The notes under the pieces are model-generated. The model saw only the letters and a program-made list of their open reading frames with translations, ran no database searches and was not told the origin of the DNA. Shown piece by piece: positions 37,330 to 48,420 of a DNA stretch of 64,000 bases. The stretch is from Torreya grandis (lineage: Eukaryota; Streptophyta; Pinopsida; Cupressales; Taxaceae). Where the stretch lies: positions 2,151,001-2,215,000 of the forward strand of contig JARHVA010002424.1 in assembly GCA_037957365.1 (NCBI GenBank). The letters are read 5' to 3'. Made by a program: the position numbers and the translations under genes. Each line of letters begins with the position of its first letter. The stretch's first letter is position 1.

Positions 37330-40300
37330 TGAAGCAAAACTTTATCTAACTTTAGATGGTGAAGTAAGGGTCTTTAGAGACATAGAGTTAGATTCAATAA
37401 CATTGAATGTACATGGAATAAGGAATTGGTCTAAATTATTCTTATTTTTCTAAGAGTTGCAACCAATTTCTCAAGAAGAAAAGAGGAATGCTTCAGTGTA
37501 CCAAAGATACAAGGATTTAGTATCAATTCAAATGGAAAGCCTTCATCACGCAACTTCTAAACTATAGGTAATGCATTGCATTGACCTTCTTGTTCCTAGT
37601 TTTGTTGACTACATAGTAGATGCAGAATGGATTATTCATGAAGGAAATGCTAGTAAAGTTGCATGCATAGATCCCATGGATTTTGAGACTAATTATAAGC
37701 TCCCTTTACCTCATGTTGATCTTCCTTCCTTGAGAGAATGGACAAATTCCCAAAACCTGGACTCAGTGCTTTCACCTTGGTTAATCAAAGGTTCCCATAT
37801 TTTTAAGACACCTAAAGGTTAGATTCCTATTACCTAATTTAGAGAAGGTGTTAGGGTAGCTATGACCTTATTAAATAGAGCCTTTAGTGCCTTTTACACA
37901 ACCTTATGTGACTAAGGTCTAGGTGTCTTATGTCCATTAAATGTTGGAGTGGAACCTAACCCCTCCCATTAGAGACTTGATAAGTTTCTTCTTAGATAAA
38001 TAGTTTACAATCTTTAGAGAAAGACTTCCAGACATTTCTTTATGATGTCTTACCTCTTAGACTCATTCCTGGCCTTTATTAATTTCCCTGGCATCTAAAA
38101 TTGGTCCCTAATGGTAGGACTACCATTTCCCATCATTAATCCAAACTACATATTTTCAAATACAAGAATCATATGCAATTCACATGTGATAGTGTCTTCC
38201 TAGTCATTTTTGACATAATCATTGGTATTCCTATACCTAGACTTCATCCTCTAATCAAAAAACAAGTGGAGACCATGTGAGATGTCTGGTTCTATCTAAA
38301 TTTCACTATAATAATGATATAAGTAATCATGGTCTATCCATACAAACTACCCATATATGTTCCTAGTAAGATTTTAGAGAAAAAAATTGATTATCAAATC
38401 ATCCAGGGCATAAATTGGCATTGCAAGAAGAATAAAAAGGATTAGGATCATCCCTTCCCACTGGATATTGGTAGAATTATAATCAAAGATTGGAAATAGT
38501 TAGAGATCATGGTGGTACACAACAACTCTTTTGATTTCCAATTAGATGATCTTAATATGTGGGACCCCAATAATAGAGTGGCTAACCATATTCAAGATAG
38601 GAAGGTCTCAAAGACTGAGTACAAACATCAGCTAGATGTGGGGGATGGTATTTACACAAGGGAAAATAACTTTGAAGAAGTCCTATCTAGAGTTAAAAAC
38701 TAAAAAATAACCTTAGAATGTAGGCTGGTCAAGGATAATAAACCTTCATGAAAAATATGGTAGTTACATCCTTTATAGTATCACTTGTTGTTAGGGCCAT
38801 TTGGGACTACACATCAAGAATCACCTATTGAGAGATAATCTTCTAAGCCTCATCAGGGAGAATTGACAAAGTCACATTAGATTGAACTACTTGAGGATGC
38901 AAAAGGAAAAGGTAAAGTTATAAGTGAGGAGTCTAAGATTGAGAAAATACTTGTTGAAAGCCTCCAAATTTAGGCATCCCCACCAAAGACTTTTTCCCTA
39001 ATAGAAGTTATCAAATTAATTGATTTATAAATTAGAGAAATAGTGGAGAGTGCCCTTGTTAACATCATGGATACTTATGGTTTGGATAAGGAATAAGACC
39101 CATATGAGGAAGTAGGCAAGGAATTGGTTCCATTAAGTAGTGGAAATAGACATGCAGAATTATCCTTAGTTCTTCTGGCTCCAAGAAAGAGGCCTAGGTT
39201 AAATTTCACTCACCCCACTATTGAAATAAACCTCTTTAGTGATGTGAATACTATTTATGGACTAACCATTATTGATTGGTTTTTTATGGGAAGTTATATA
39301 AAATCCCATCTCTTTCTCCTTCACTAGCTCTTACTCGAGTGGACATAGGTGTTCAAGATAATGTCAAACCATGGATTCAAGATATGTTAAACAAAAAAGT
39401 AGAAAACATCATCCAGATTCTTCACAACAAGGAAAGCCAATGGGTTGGTACCCCAAGAGCCTCTAGGATTTCAAATGTAGAGATTCCTAAATAACCATAG
39501 GTGAAATAACTTGATCCTTAGGTATAATTTAATCTAGAGACATCAAATCTTGAAATATTATTGACCAAGAAAGTCACTATTGTTAGTAAGGAGTTTACCT
39601 TGTAGAAGGTGGAGCCATTTATAGGCTTAAATCCTATTTTAGGACAATCAGTAGGGGAGCATCCTATTTTTTAAGAGGATGTAGCTAGTGTGGTACTAGC
39701 CTAATAAATAATGGCCTTAGTTGGAGTTCAAAGATTGAAACAAAGGATCCTCAACTTGGAAAGAGAAAAGTAAGATTTGGAAGCTCAAGTCTTATTGAAA
39801 ATTCTTGATAATATATTGAAAATGCTGAATAAATCCTTGATGGATGCATTCAAGAATTTAAAAAGCATTAAGTCTAGATTGAGTACTTTAGACCATCAAG
39901 TTGAGATGGTGCAAACCTTAATCATATATTGGTATAATTCTCAAGATTAGATGGAGGAGATCATCAATGTGCATAAGAAAAAGCAAGCCTTGAATTTCAA
40001 GATTATCAAACTCAGACATCTAGACATCCTCATGGTAGTTTTGGTAGATAAACAAGAAGATTTGATCACTTGGAGTAGTGATGTTAAGGACTTCAACAAG
40101 AGATACATATATTTGGTAAATTATATTGAGAAACTTATATGAAATTTGTTAAATAACCCTTCTCAAACCACTACTTTAGGCTTCATTGATGATGAAGAAT
40201 TCAAGCAGAGGGTTGATACCCATATCTAGGGTATCATAGATAACCAAGGTCATTCAGTTAAGGACAACCAGAAGACCCTTGATACCATTACTTTTGTAGG

Positions 40301-40470
40301 GAAGAAAATTATAGAAGTATAATGTGTTAATCAACTTGTATCTTGGATAGATAGTGAATTTCACAAGTTAGTGGATAAAGAAGGGTATTATCTAATGAAG
40401 CTTGTAATGGATTTTGAGCTAATCAAGGAGAAATACATCAAGGTGAAGGACTTTTTCAGACAAGGTTAAT
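37330..40470 (+). pseudogene. Unrecognised long decayed ORF with C-terminal coiled coil
   Basis: Successive plus-strand segments keep protein-like composition over about 3.1 kb, with clean pieces at 37571-37822, 38509-38703, 39124-39327, 39276-39494 and 39951-40142. The part 39709-40470 reads in one frame with only a few stops. It is Leu/Lys/Glu-rich with heptad-like spacing ('RLKQRILNLEREK', 'LDNILKMLNKSLMDAFKNLK', 'STLDHQVEMVQTL'), typical of coiled coil. The N-terminal part has 'PLPHVDLPSLREW' and 'WLIKGSHIFKTPKG'. No protease, RT, integrase or transposase motif is present and I do not recognise the family. It sits inside element II between protease and RT, and could be the ORF of a nested non-autonomous element or an accessory element ORF. 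Confidence 0.55.
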
Positions 40471-41479
40471 TAGAAGGACCCATCAATGGAATTCCTAAAG
40501 GAATATTATTATTGTAAAGTATATGCTAGTTTATTAGTAAATACTCTTTCATGTCTAGTTCGCATGTTTTTTTATCACATTGTAGCTTGGTATCAAGGAC
40601 AAATATCCTTCTTAACATTTGGCTATTTTTTAAAGTTAATTGCCTATGTTTCCTATAAATAGGTAGATGGTTACCATTTGTAAAGATAGAGTTTTTGATC
40701 AATTGAAACCAGGAGAATTTAATACAACTAAGGAATTATGAAAATATTATCTGATTATTTTTATTAAATGTCTATGCTATCTCTCAATTATAGGGAGTTA
40801 TCTTGAATTTGAATGATTTTTATTGTTTGAGTTACATTCTTTGTAATAGGGTTGTTAATTTGTGTTAAATGCTAAATTGACTATAAATATCTCAAATATA
40901 GTTCATTTTCTTTGCTCTATATTTGGATGTAATTAGGTTATCTAGATCATAGTAGCAAACCTTTAAAGTAAATTTGATTCCTACTTATGATTCATATTTT
41001 TCCTTTGAATTTTGCCTAATTTGTGGTATGATTTGAGATTATGCTATTTTATAACATAAATTGGTTCAAATGTGCTCAAAGTAATTGGAATTTTGTTATA
41101 ATATTTGAGATGAAAACCTGTAATCATGTTTCTTTCTTCTTTACCCTTCCTTTTGCTTATTTTTATCAAGATTCACTCTAGCTTAGAGATCATTTTTAAT
41201 AATCATTTAGTTTAACTACCTAATCCTCAAAATTATTTAGTATTAAAATAATATAGACCCTGGTATCTCCCAAACACTAAATCAAATAAATATTGTGGAC
41301 AATTTTCATACTTTACTTCTATTCCACCATAGATAATCACTGAATAGTCACAAACTACAACTCATGCCATAGATTCTCAAAATCCTAAAATGAGAAGTGT
41401 TATTCAACACTAAGATCACCTATGGTATAATTAGAAGCATCAACACTTCCCTACCCAAAAATAAAAAACAAAATAAAAC
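40471..41479 (+). other. Non-coding segment with TATA-like boxes, right part of the insertion
   Basis: CCTATAAATAGG at 40652-40663 and GACTATAAATATC at about 40888-40900 look like plant core promoters, as expected in an LTR. No matching copy on the left side of the insertion was found, so an LTR pair cannot be claimed. No coding signal. Confidence 0.35.
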
Positions 41480-42760
41480 ATTAAGGTCTGAAAGTGAAAA
41501 CCTCTTTGAGGCACTTTCTTACTAGGGAAAATGTAAAGAGAAAGCTAGGTCTCTTGGTGAAACTAGTTTCCAGTGCCATTAGATGTGGATGTTCACCCTT
41601 ATTCCTATGAAGCATAGGAGACCTATATCCCATATCTTATTTATGGATAAGATATCAGTACTAAGGAGTGGCTAGCTTTAGCACATATTATTCAATAGTT
41701 CTGTAAGGTTTTTATTTCATGTCTAATGCCAACATTAGGAGATTATGATTTATCCAACTTAGGAAAATTAGATGAGTTAGTTCATCTAGAGGACTTTTCC
41801 ATTGCCAATAAATTTAAAACCTTGCTGACTATTTTAAAAGATGGTTTTATACTTATTATGGAGGACACTTTAGAGGTGAACATTGGGACTCAATCAGACT
41901 AAAGTGGATTAAACTAGGCACATTCCTCATTTATGAGGAACGTGAAGTTTTTACATCCCTTTTGATGGAATTTTTGACATATTTGCATGGGCTTATTCAG
42001 ACATACCAAGTTTGGACCCCATCTTGGTTTTATACCATCTCAAATTACACCTTGATGCCAAGCCTATTAAATATAAGTTACATAAGATATATCCTCATAT
42101 TACTATGCTAGTCAAGAAAGAGTTTGAAAAATTCTTAGAAATTAAATACATACAGGCTGATTGACTATTTAGAGTGGATTTCAAACATCATTCTAGTGAG
42201 TAAGAAACTATAAGGTATCAAAATATGCACTAATTTTAGAGACATAAACAAAGACTAAATGAAATATGATTTTACTTTGGCTAAAATTGACATGATATTT
42301 GATTTAATGACCAGCTATGAAATTCTCTCTAATGGATGGATTTTTATGTTATAATCAAATAAGAATAACACCAAAAAAAAAAAGACTACATTCAACACTA
42401 TGTGGGGAACATTTTATTATTAGGTGATGTCATTTAGACTTAATAATGTCAAGGCCACTTAACAAAGATCCATGATCATGATTTTCCATGACATGATGAA
42501 TGACATTATTGAGGACTATGTCCATGACATCCTAGGTAAATCAAATACCCATGCTAATCATCTAGTTATACTATATATTATATTTGAGAGACTACATGAA
42601 TATAACATCATGATTAATTTAAGTAAATGTGTATTTGGTGTCACTTATGGAAAACTATTAGGCTTTATTATCTCTCATAGGAGCATTAAATTTGTTCAAT
42701 CCAAAGTTCATGCAATTACATAAATGCCACCACCATCTACCTTGATGCAACTTCATATTT
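41480..42760 (+). pseudogene. Element II reverse transcriptase remnant
   Basis: The pre-RT linker is visible from about 41580 ('EDTLEVNIGTQSD'). RT follows: 'FDIFAWAYSDIPSLDPILVL', 'DAKPIKYKLHKIYPHITMLV', 'KKEFEKFLEIKYIQAD', 'TTFNTMWGTFYY', 'MSFRLNNVKAT'. The clean frame 42472-42723 reads 'MIMIFHDMMNDIIEDYVHDI' and 'INLSKCVFGVTYGKLLGFII'. The catalytic YxDD is YVHD, so the first catalytic aspartate is lost. The Tat affinity is clear from EDYV(D)DI and CVFGVTxGKLLG. Confidence 0.85.
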
Positions 42761-42769
42761 TGTAGGGAA

Positions 42770-43290
42770 AAATTTAATATATGAAACACTTCATCTCAAA
42801 ATTATCCAACAAACTCCATCCATTGATGCACTTTCCAAAGAAATGTGTTATATTTTCCTAGAATGAAGAGTGTCAAAAAGAATTTTATCAACTTAAATAA
42901 TATCTTTCTAACCCCCTTATTTTATTGCCACTAATTCCAAACAAGCCATTATTTCTTTACCTATCAACAATTGAGAATTACCTAGGGGCACCTTTATCAC
43001 AAAATGATGAACAAGGAAAAGAGCATGCCATATGTTATATGAGCTAAACATTGGTCACATATGAAAAAAACTATATGTCAATTAAAAATCCTATTTAGCA
43101 ATGGTATTCATAAACCAAAAGTTACATAATTATATGCTAAACAATAAGAACATTTTTATTGAAAAAGTACATAGAATCAAATATCTACTATCCAAATTAG
43201 ATCTATAAGGTTGTATGAAAAAATGTATCATGTTATTGATCAATTTTTAAATTGAATATTCCTACCAAAAAGTCATTAAGGGGAAAGTAC
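42770..43290 (+). pseudogene. Element II gypsy RNase H remnant
   Basis: The plus strand gives 'FS', stop, 'NEECQKEFYQLK', 'YLSNPLILLPLIPNKPLFLY', 'ENYLGAPLSQNDEQGKEHAI', 'TYEKNYMSI' and then 'LINF', stop, 'IEYSYQKVIKGK'. This is the classical RNase H and its link to aRNH in the common Tat order. Several stops and shifts are present. Confidence 0.75.
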
Positions 43291-43850
43291 TCCTAGTTCA
43301 GCTTGCAAAATTTCCTCTGCAAGATACTCAACCTCTTGCATTTGGATTTCTAGATGAGGAAATTATGAATTTTGAAGAATAAAATGAACCTATTGAGGTT
43401 GAATAATGGAAGATGTACTTTTATGGATCATTCATGACTCATGGATCAGGGGCTAAAATATTGTTTGTTATGCCATAAGGTGATCTAATTCCTAAGTCCT
43501 TTTGTATTATATTTCCATGTATTGATGACATTATTGAGTATGAATCACTCATTGTAGGGCTTCATCAAGTATTATGGTAAAACAAAAAATATTTATTGGT
43601 GTATGGTGATTCTTAGTTAATCATAAATCAAGTTATAGACTAGTACTAGACTAAGGATGAGAAGTTGATACCCTATAAATATATGGCTGATATTATCAAT
43701 AAATAGATTACAAAAATCTAATTTGAAAGAATACCTTGGGATAATACCATAATAGATGATTCCATGTATAATATTAGATCCATGATTCAAATCATAGACA
43801 AAGCAAGTAATTATAAATTTATTATTGAACATATTCTAGTACCAGCACAT
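43291..43850 (+). pseudogene. Element II additional RNase H (aRNH) remnant
   Basis: The plus strand reads 'VLLVQLAKFPLQDTQPLAF', 'WKMYFYGSFMTHGSGAKILF', 'GDLIPKSFCIIF', 'IIEYESLIVGLHQVLW', 'YLLVYGDS', 'LIINQVID', 'EKLIPYKYM'. The RVT_3 pattern is strong. The first catalytic aspartate (FDGS) is mutated to Y (FYGS); E in EYES and D in YGDS persist. It lies downstream of RNase H, unlike element I. Confidence 0.8.
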
Positions 43851-45160
43851 AAATAATTAGTTGTTAGGTTAGTTTGTGACATTATTGGTCCCACGTCTCC
43901 CTATTACTCATAAACATATCCCTATCTTGAAGACCAAACCATACCTCTCAATTTATCATGTAAAAACCAAAAATCTTTCACCCATAAAGCCTCTCAATAT
44001 ACCCTACTTAGACCAACCTTTTATCATAGAATCTATGATAGAACTCTACTTTGTTGTTTACCTTTAGTAGAATCTAGACTAAGATTGAGGGAAGTACATG
44101 GAGTGTGTGGAACCCACACCAATGGGAAATCTTAGCCAGAAAGTTAATATGTAGTGGTTATTACTAGTTAATGATGGAAGTAGACATAGTTGCATGTGTG
44201 AAGAGGTGTGTCAAGAGTTATAAGTATGAAAATATTATTCATGTTCTACCCAAGATTCTCAAACCATTGACAACACCATAGACATTCTCAATGTGGGGAA
44301 TCAACCTCATAGGGAAGATCAATCCAACATCTTCAGATGGCCAAAAACATGCCTTGACTACTTTTGAGTAGTTCACTAAGTAGGTGGAGACCATTCCCCT
44401 CACTTACATCACTGGTAAGTAGATCTCTAAGTTCATATTCAACCATCTCATTTACCATTATGTTATCCCCTCTAACATTATATTTGATACTAGTGGATCA
44501 TTTAATAACATATATGTTAAATTAATTTGTTTAAAATACCACATAAAACAAAATTTCTCTACCACTTACTATCCACAATGTAAGAACCAAGATGAGGCTT
44601 CTAAAAAAAAACATTGTCAATATTCTAAAGAAGATTGTTAATGATGCTAGTTTTAATTAGTACTTGAAATTATTTAACATCCTATGGGCATATTGTATCA
44701 CATTTCATATTCTAACAAGAGATACAACTTATTCTCTTGTTTATGGAATAGAATCCATTCTTTTTGTTGATGTTGAGTTACCTTCTCTTAAAATTTCATT
44801 GCAATACATCATCGATGATGAAGGCTATAGGGTAGATCATTTGAAAGAGATAGACCTACTTGATGGAAAATGCTTGGCCAGCTTGAATACTTTATAGGCA
44901 TATTAGAATAAGATAAAATTAAAATACAATAGGAGTGTTAAGAATTAATGAATTTGAGCTAATGACCTTGTGTTAAAGGACAATAAAAAAATTGTAAATT
45001 CTTAAACAAAGAATAAAATAAAGTTCCAACCAAACTAGTTAGGAACCTATATATTTAGTTTAAACTATAGTTATAGATTATATAGGCTCACTACACTAGA
45101 GGAGGATGAACTTGATGAACCAATGATCATAATGAACCTCAAAACTATTTATGCTTGAAA
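43851..45160 (+). pseudogene. Element II integrase remnant
   Basis: A spacer (43876-44067) precedes the zinc-binding part ('WNPHQWEILARKLICSGYYW', 'EVDIVACVKRCVKSYKYENI'; the second Cys pair is degenerate). The core follows: 'FSMWGINLIGKINPTSSDGQ', 'NIIFDTSGSFNNIY', 'LKYHIKQNFSTTYYPQCKNQ', then DEAS. The DDE triad reads N (WGIN), D (FDTSG) and E (QDEAS), so the first Asp is lost. The clean frame 44664-44897 carries 'TTYSLVYGIESILFVDVELP', a Tat hallmark, and 'NLKTIYA' near 45160 matches the usual end of the polyprotein. Confidence 0.85.
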
Positions 45161-45469
45161 GACTCAGATTATTGTCTATAAAGATCATGTAAGTTATGCC
45201 ACATTATACTTATAACCTATACTATACCCCTTACCATTATACCATGCCCTTAACTCTTCACCAACCATTTATTTTTACCGAACCCTACCTATCATGTGTG
45301 GCCTTAGTTTTGATTCATTTTTACTTCAAGAATGTTCATTTTTTGATGACTAAATTAGTTCTAAAAATTGCTTTAGAGTCAAACATTTGAATGGAAGTAT
45401 ATGAAAGCAATATGACAATGGTCCTAGTAGTTACATCCTTCATTTTTTGTTATAATTCCACCTCATAAT
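45161..45469. other. Post-integrase sequence, no recognised LTR
   Basis: A polypurine tract and 3' LTR should lie here if element II were complete. None was recognised. A frame of 64 codons at 45196-45390 has no recognisable domain. Confidence 0.35.
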
Positions 45470-45556
45470 ACTAATTATAAACACCTATGGTTAAATTAGT
45501 ACAACTAATCCATTTACCATTTTTTCCTAATTATAACTTCCTATTGGTAAATTAGG
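45470..45556. repeat. Two hairpins with 17-nt loops (H4-H5)
   Basis: H4: ACTAATT (45470-45476) pairs perfectly with AATTAGT (45494-45500), loop ATAAACACCTATGGTTA. H5: CCTAATT (45526-45532) pairs perfectly with AATTAGG (45550-45556), loop ATAACTTCCTATTGGTA. Same design and loop length as H1-H3 twenty-one kb upstream, with a compensated A-T to C-G change at the outer pair between H4 and H5. Confidence 0.75.
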
Positions 45557-45659
45557 AGTAACACCTTTACCATGCATTTCTAAATCACCTTGCCAGTACT
45601 GTTACCATTTACCTATACCTGAACTTGTTGGTACTTTATCAGACACCTTTTGTGTAGGT

Positions 45660-46100
45660 GGAACTAAAGAGACTCAAGGTATTATATAACTATGTAGGTA
45701 GTGAATGATTCATATTGAGGTTAGCTCAGTCACCACTTTGACATGCTTTGGTCATTTTGCAAGCATTGTTTAAGCCATACACTCTCACCATTTTATGAGT
45801 TTGGATTTTGTTTTATCTCATATTTATATTACAATTTGAGATTAAAAAAACCAAATACATTAGAAGTAATTCACCACCTTAACCTATAAAGGAAGAACTA
45901 TAATGACTTGAGGTATTGCGAGACTATGTACGCAGTTCTTGATTCATGTTGAGGTTAGTTCAATCACGCCTTTGTCACACTCTCATTATTTTATGAGAAA
46001 TTTAAGTTTGAATTCTCTCACCATTTTGTGATCAATTTAAATTTGAATGATCTTCATATTTTATGATCAACCTAAGCCATGCTCTTACCATTTTGTGAGT
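45660..46100. repeat. 90-bp direct duplication and CTCA/TGAG hairpin array
   Basis: About 87 bp at 45660-45746 (GACTCAAGGTATT, ACTATGTAGG, GATTCATATTGAGGTTAG) recurs at 45894-45980 with about 70% identity. Interleaved are five short hairpins with 7-8-nt CCATTTT(A/G)-like loops: CTCA/TGAG at 45784-45799, TCTCA/TGAGA at 45981-45998, then weaker ones at 46017-46032, 46053-46067 and 46084-46099. The array lies exactly where the integrase core of element III should be. Confidence 0.6.
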
Positions 46101-46103
46101 TGG

Positions 46104-46298
46104 TTACCCATGTTCAACCTTAACTCGTTGACACACCAAGCATTTAAACACAAATTTTGTTGCATACTTTTTTATTCCATTCCATAAATAAAATGACCTT
46201 AGTTCTACTAATAGCTTAGTCACTCTAGGATGTCCTTCATATGGAGAATTATGTAATTTATTTAGCATAATATTCATCAAATTGTCCTTATTAGGCAC
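46104..46298 (-). pseudogene. Element III integrase H2C2 zinc finger
   Basis: An open frame of 64 codons reads 'MPNKDNLMNIMLNKLHNSPY', 'EGHPRVTKLLVELRSFYLW', 'YATKFVFKCLVCQRVKVEHG'. The zinc ligands are visible: H in KLHNSPY, H in EGHP, C and C in KCLVCQ. This module binds LTR DNA and helps multimerise integrase. The frame ends at a stop right where the family would read into the catalytic core. Confidence 0.85.
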
Positions 46299-46329
46299 AT
46301 ATATTCTACCATTTTAAACTCAAAATACT

Positions 46330-46930
46330 ATCATTCTCGAGTTGAAAACCTTGGTGTCTATGATCCTAAGAATTCTCAACTAAAACTTTCTTAACATATT
46401 CATAGAATTCATCTCTAGGAGAGAATTTTACTACTTGATCTTGAAAATCACTTATTATTATGGCTAAATCTATATTGTACCTTATATGACTAAGGGCATA
46501 TATAACTTTAATCTCTTCAAATTTAATGTAATTAATGTTGAAATCATAATTTGATTAAAAAAAATTAACCACTACCTCTAATGAGCATTAAGGTTATGTT
46601 GGGTAAATATGTATTTGATTCTTAAGTTATTAGTTTTAATTTTAAAAGGCTTTCCCAATAAATAATGTCTCCAAAATTTCAAATTTTGAACTATGGTAGC
46701 TAGTTCTAGATCACGAGGAACATAATTTGCCTCATATGGTTTCAATTTCCTAGATTTTTAGGCCACAACTAAACCATCCTACATTCAAAATCCTATAAAC
46801 CTTCTCCTGATGCATATGTTATCATTGTTAGGTGACCATTAGGATATAGAATTCATAACACTTATCCTAAACTACGCCTCTTTTTTAGAACCTTAAAGGC
46901 TTCTTCGCACTTATCATACCAAAAAAAATG
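46330..46930 (-). pseudogene. Element III RNase H remnant
   Basis: The minus strand gives 'KLKPYEANYVPRDLELATIV', 'LKFWRHYLLGKPFKI' and 'KYIFTQHNLNAH'. These match the gypsy RNase H connection. The catalytic TDHKSL block is altered to TNNLRI, losing the aspartate. Confidence 0.75.
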
Positions 46931-46933
46931 TTG

Positions 46934-47840
46934 TTATTTTTTATTAAAAGAGGTGATTGGATTACCTATATTGGAGAAAATTGGTAAAAACTTCCTATTA
47001 TACCCTACTAAACCCATAAAAATATGCACCTCATGCATATTTTTGGGTGCTAGCCACTCCATAATGTCTCTAATCTTTTTTGGATCCACTAAAATTCCTT
47101 CTACAAAGATAATGTGTCTTAAGTATTGTACTCTTCTTTGAAAAAAACACACTTCAACAAATTTCCATAAGGCTTGTTATTTTGTAACCACTGAAAAACT
47201 AAATGTAAGTGATTAACATGATCTTCTCTGATTTTGGACTAGATGAGAATATCATCCAAAAACACTAGCATAAATTGATCAAGGTAATCTCTAAACACAC
47301 CATTCAAGAGGTTAATTAATGTTACATGTGAAATTTTTAGTCTAAAAGGAATAATATGAAATCATAATGCCCATAATAAGTCTTGAAATCTATTTTAAGA
47401 ATATATTACTCTATAATTCTCAATTTATGGTATCCAACATGAAGATCAATCTTTGAAAAGACTATTGCACCATGTAGTTGATAAAAAATATCATCAATAC
47501 AAGGTAATAGATACATGTTCTTGATTTTTTCCTTATAATGCATTTAGTAGTCAATGCACAGATGAAGGGTTATGTCCTCATGTTTGAAAAATACTATAGG
47601 TGCACCCCATGGTGAAACACTTCGCTAATTCAACCCTTTGGCCAATGTTTTCTAAAGTTTGGCCTTTAACACAATTAACTTAGTTGTTGTCATTATGTAG
47701 AGATCCTTAGGTTGTGGTTCTGACCCTATAATGATATCAATGGTGAAATTAAATTCCCTTCTAGGAGGTATCCCTGGTAATTCCTCTAGAAAAACATCTT
47801 GAAACTCCTACAAAAAGGGATAATATTCTAAAGAGGGTTC
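46934..47840 (-). pseudogene. Element III reverse transcriptase remnant (chromovirus-type)
   Basis: From 47840 down: 'FQDVFLEELPGIPPRREFNF', 'TIDIIIGSEPQPKDLY', then damaged palm motifs, 'NGVFRDYLDQFMLVFLDDIL' near 47240-47310 with an intact FLDD active site, and an open frame 46934-47152. That frame reads 'FFQRRVQYLRHIIFVEGILV' and 'IRDIMEWLAPKNMHEV'. The LPGIPP...FTIDxxxG signature is typical of plant chromoviruses. Several stops lie between. Confidence 0.85.
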
Positions 47841-48420
47841 CTTAGCTTCACCAATTTCATCCATTTTGAATAGTAATGCTTAAAATCCCTTTCTTTGTGC
47901 CTTTTTTAATTGAATGGTTGAAATTTACCTTATTTTTTACTCTCTCTAATCTCATTGGATTTGTGTTTAAATTCCAAAATCATCTAAAAACTCAACCTTA
48001 TTAAGAAAATTGTCAACTTTGGTTGTGTCTAGCGAGCCAATTTACTTCTAAAATGACATCATATGACCCTAGTGGTATTACATAAATATAAAAATCCATA
48101 ATTAATTCTAAAAACTCTATTTCAGCCCCAATAAGACATCTATCAACCTTGACTTTGGATTCATTCCCATACTAAACTTACTAAGCATTTTCCATAAAAC
48201 CAAATTTCCTAGATAATTTACTTAGCATTCTAAGAGTGCTAAAACATTTAGTAGCATATTTATTTATCAAAATAGAAATAGGATGCTCAAAAAAAGTACC
48301 TACTGCTTTAATGGGAGAGGCTTAGAATTATACTTGATAATTACGCACTAATATGTAAATATACTACTAAAAGGTTCCTTACTAAGATATAGAGGTGGTT
48401 AAATTCTTATTTTGACCATC
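47841..48420 (-). other. Element III protease zone, not resolved
   Basis: By position this should encode the aspartic protease. No convincing D(S/T)G or ILG motif was found in the frames checked. It is assigned to element III by flanking domains only. Confidence 0.35.

Larger units (their letters stand above)
28345..45160 (+). mobile_element. Element II: Tat-type Ty3/gypsy remnant with nested insertion
   Basis: In order on the plus strand: LTR/leader-like repeat B, gag (31411-33480), protease (34330-34800), a G-patch-like linker, about 6 kb of unrelated sequence, RT (41600-42760), RNase H, aRNH and integrase ending near 45160. The order RNH-aRNH-INT is the common Tat layout. All domains are broken by stops and several active sites are mutated: protease DTG, RT YxDD, first D of aRNH, first D of integrase. 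No 3' LTR was identified after 45160. The normal PR-RT distance is about 1 kb, so the interruption is most simply a nested element. Confidence 0.8.

Noticed and set aside
40586..40600. TTGGTATCAAGGAC as a second tRNA-Met primer site
   Set aside because: Only the first eight bases match, no LTR end precedes it, and it follows an ORF rather than an LTR.
46953..47141. Plus-strand frame of 62 codons
   Set aside because: Shadow of the minus-strand RT frame of element III.
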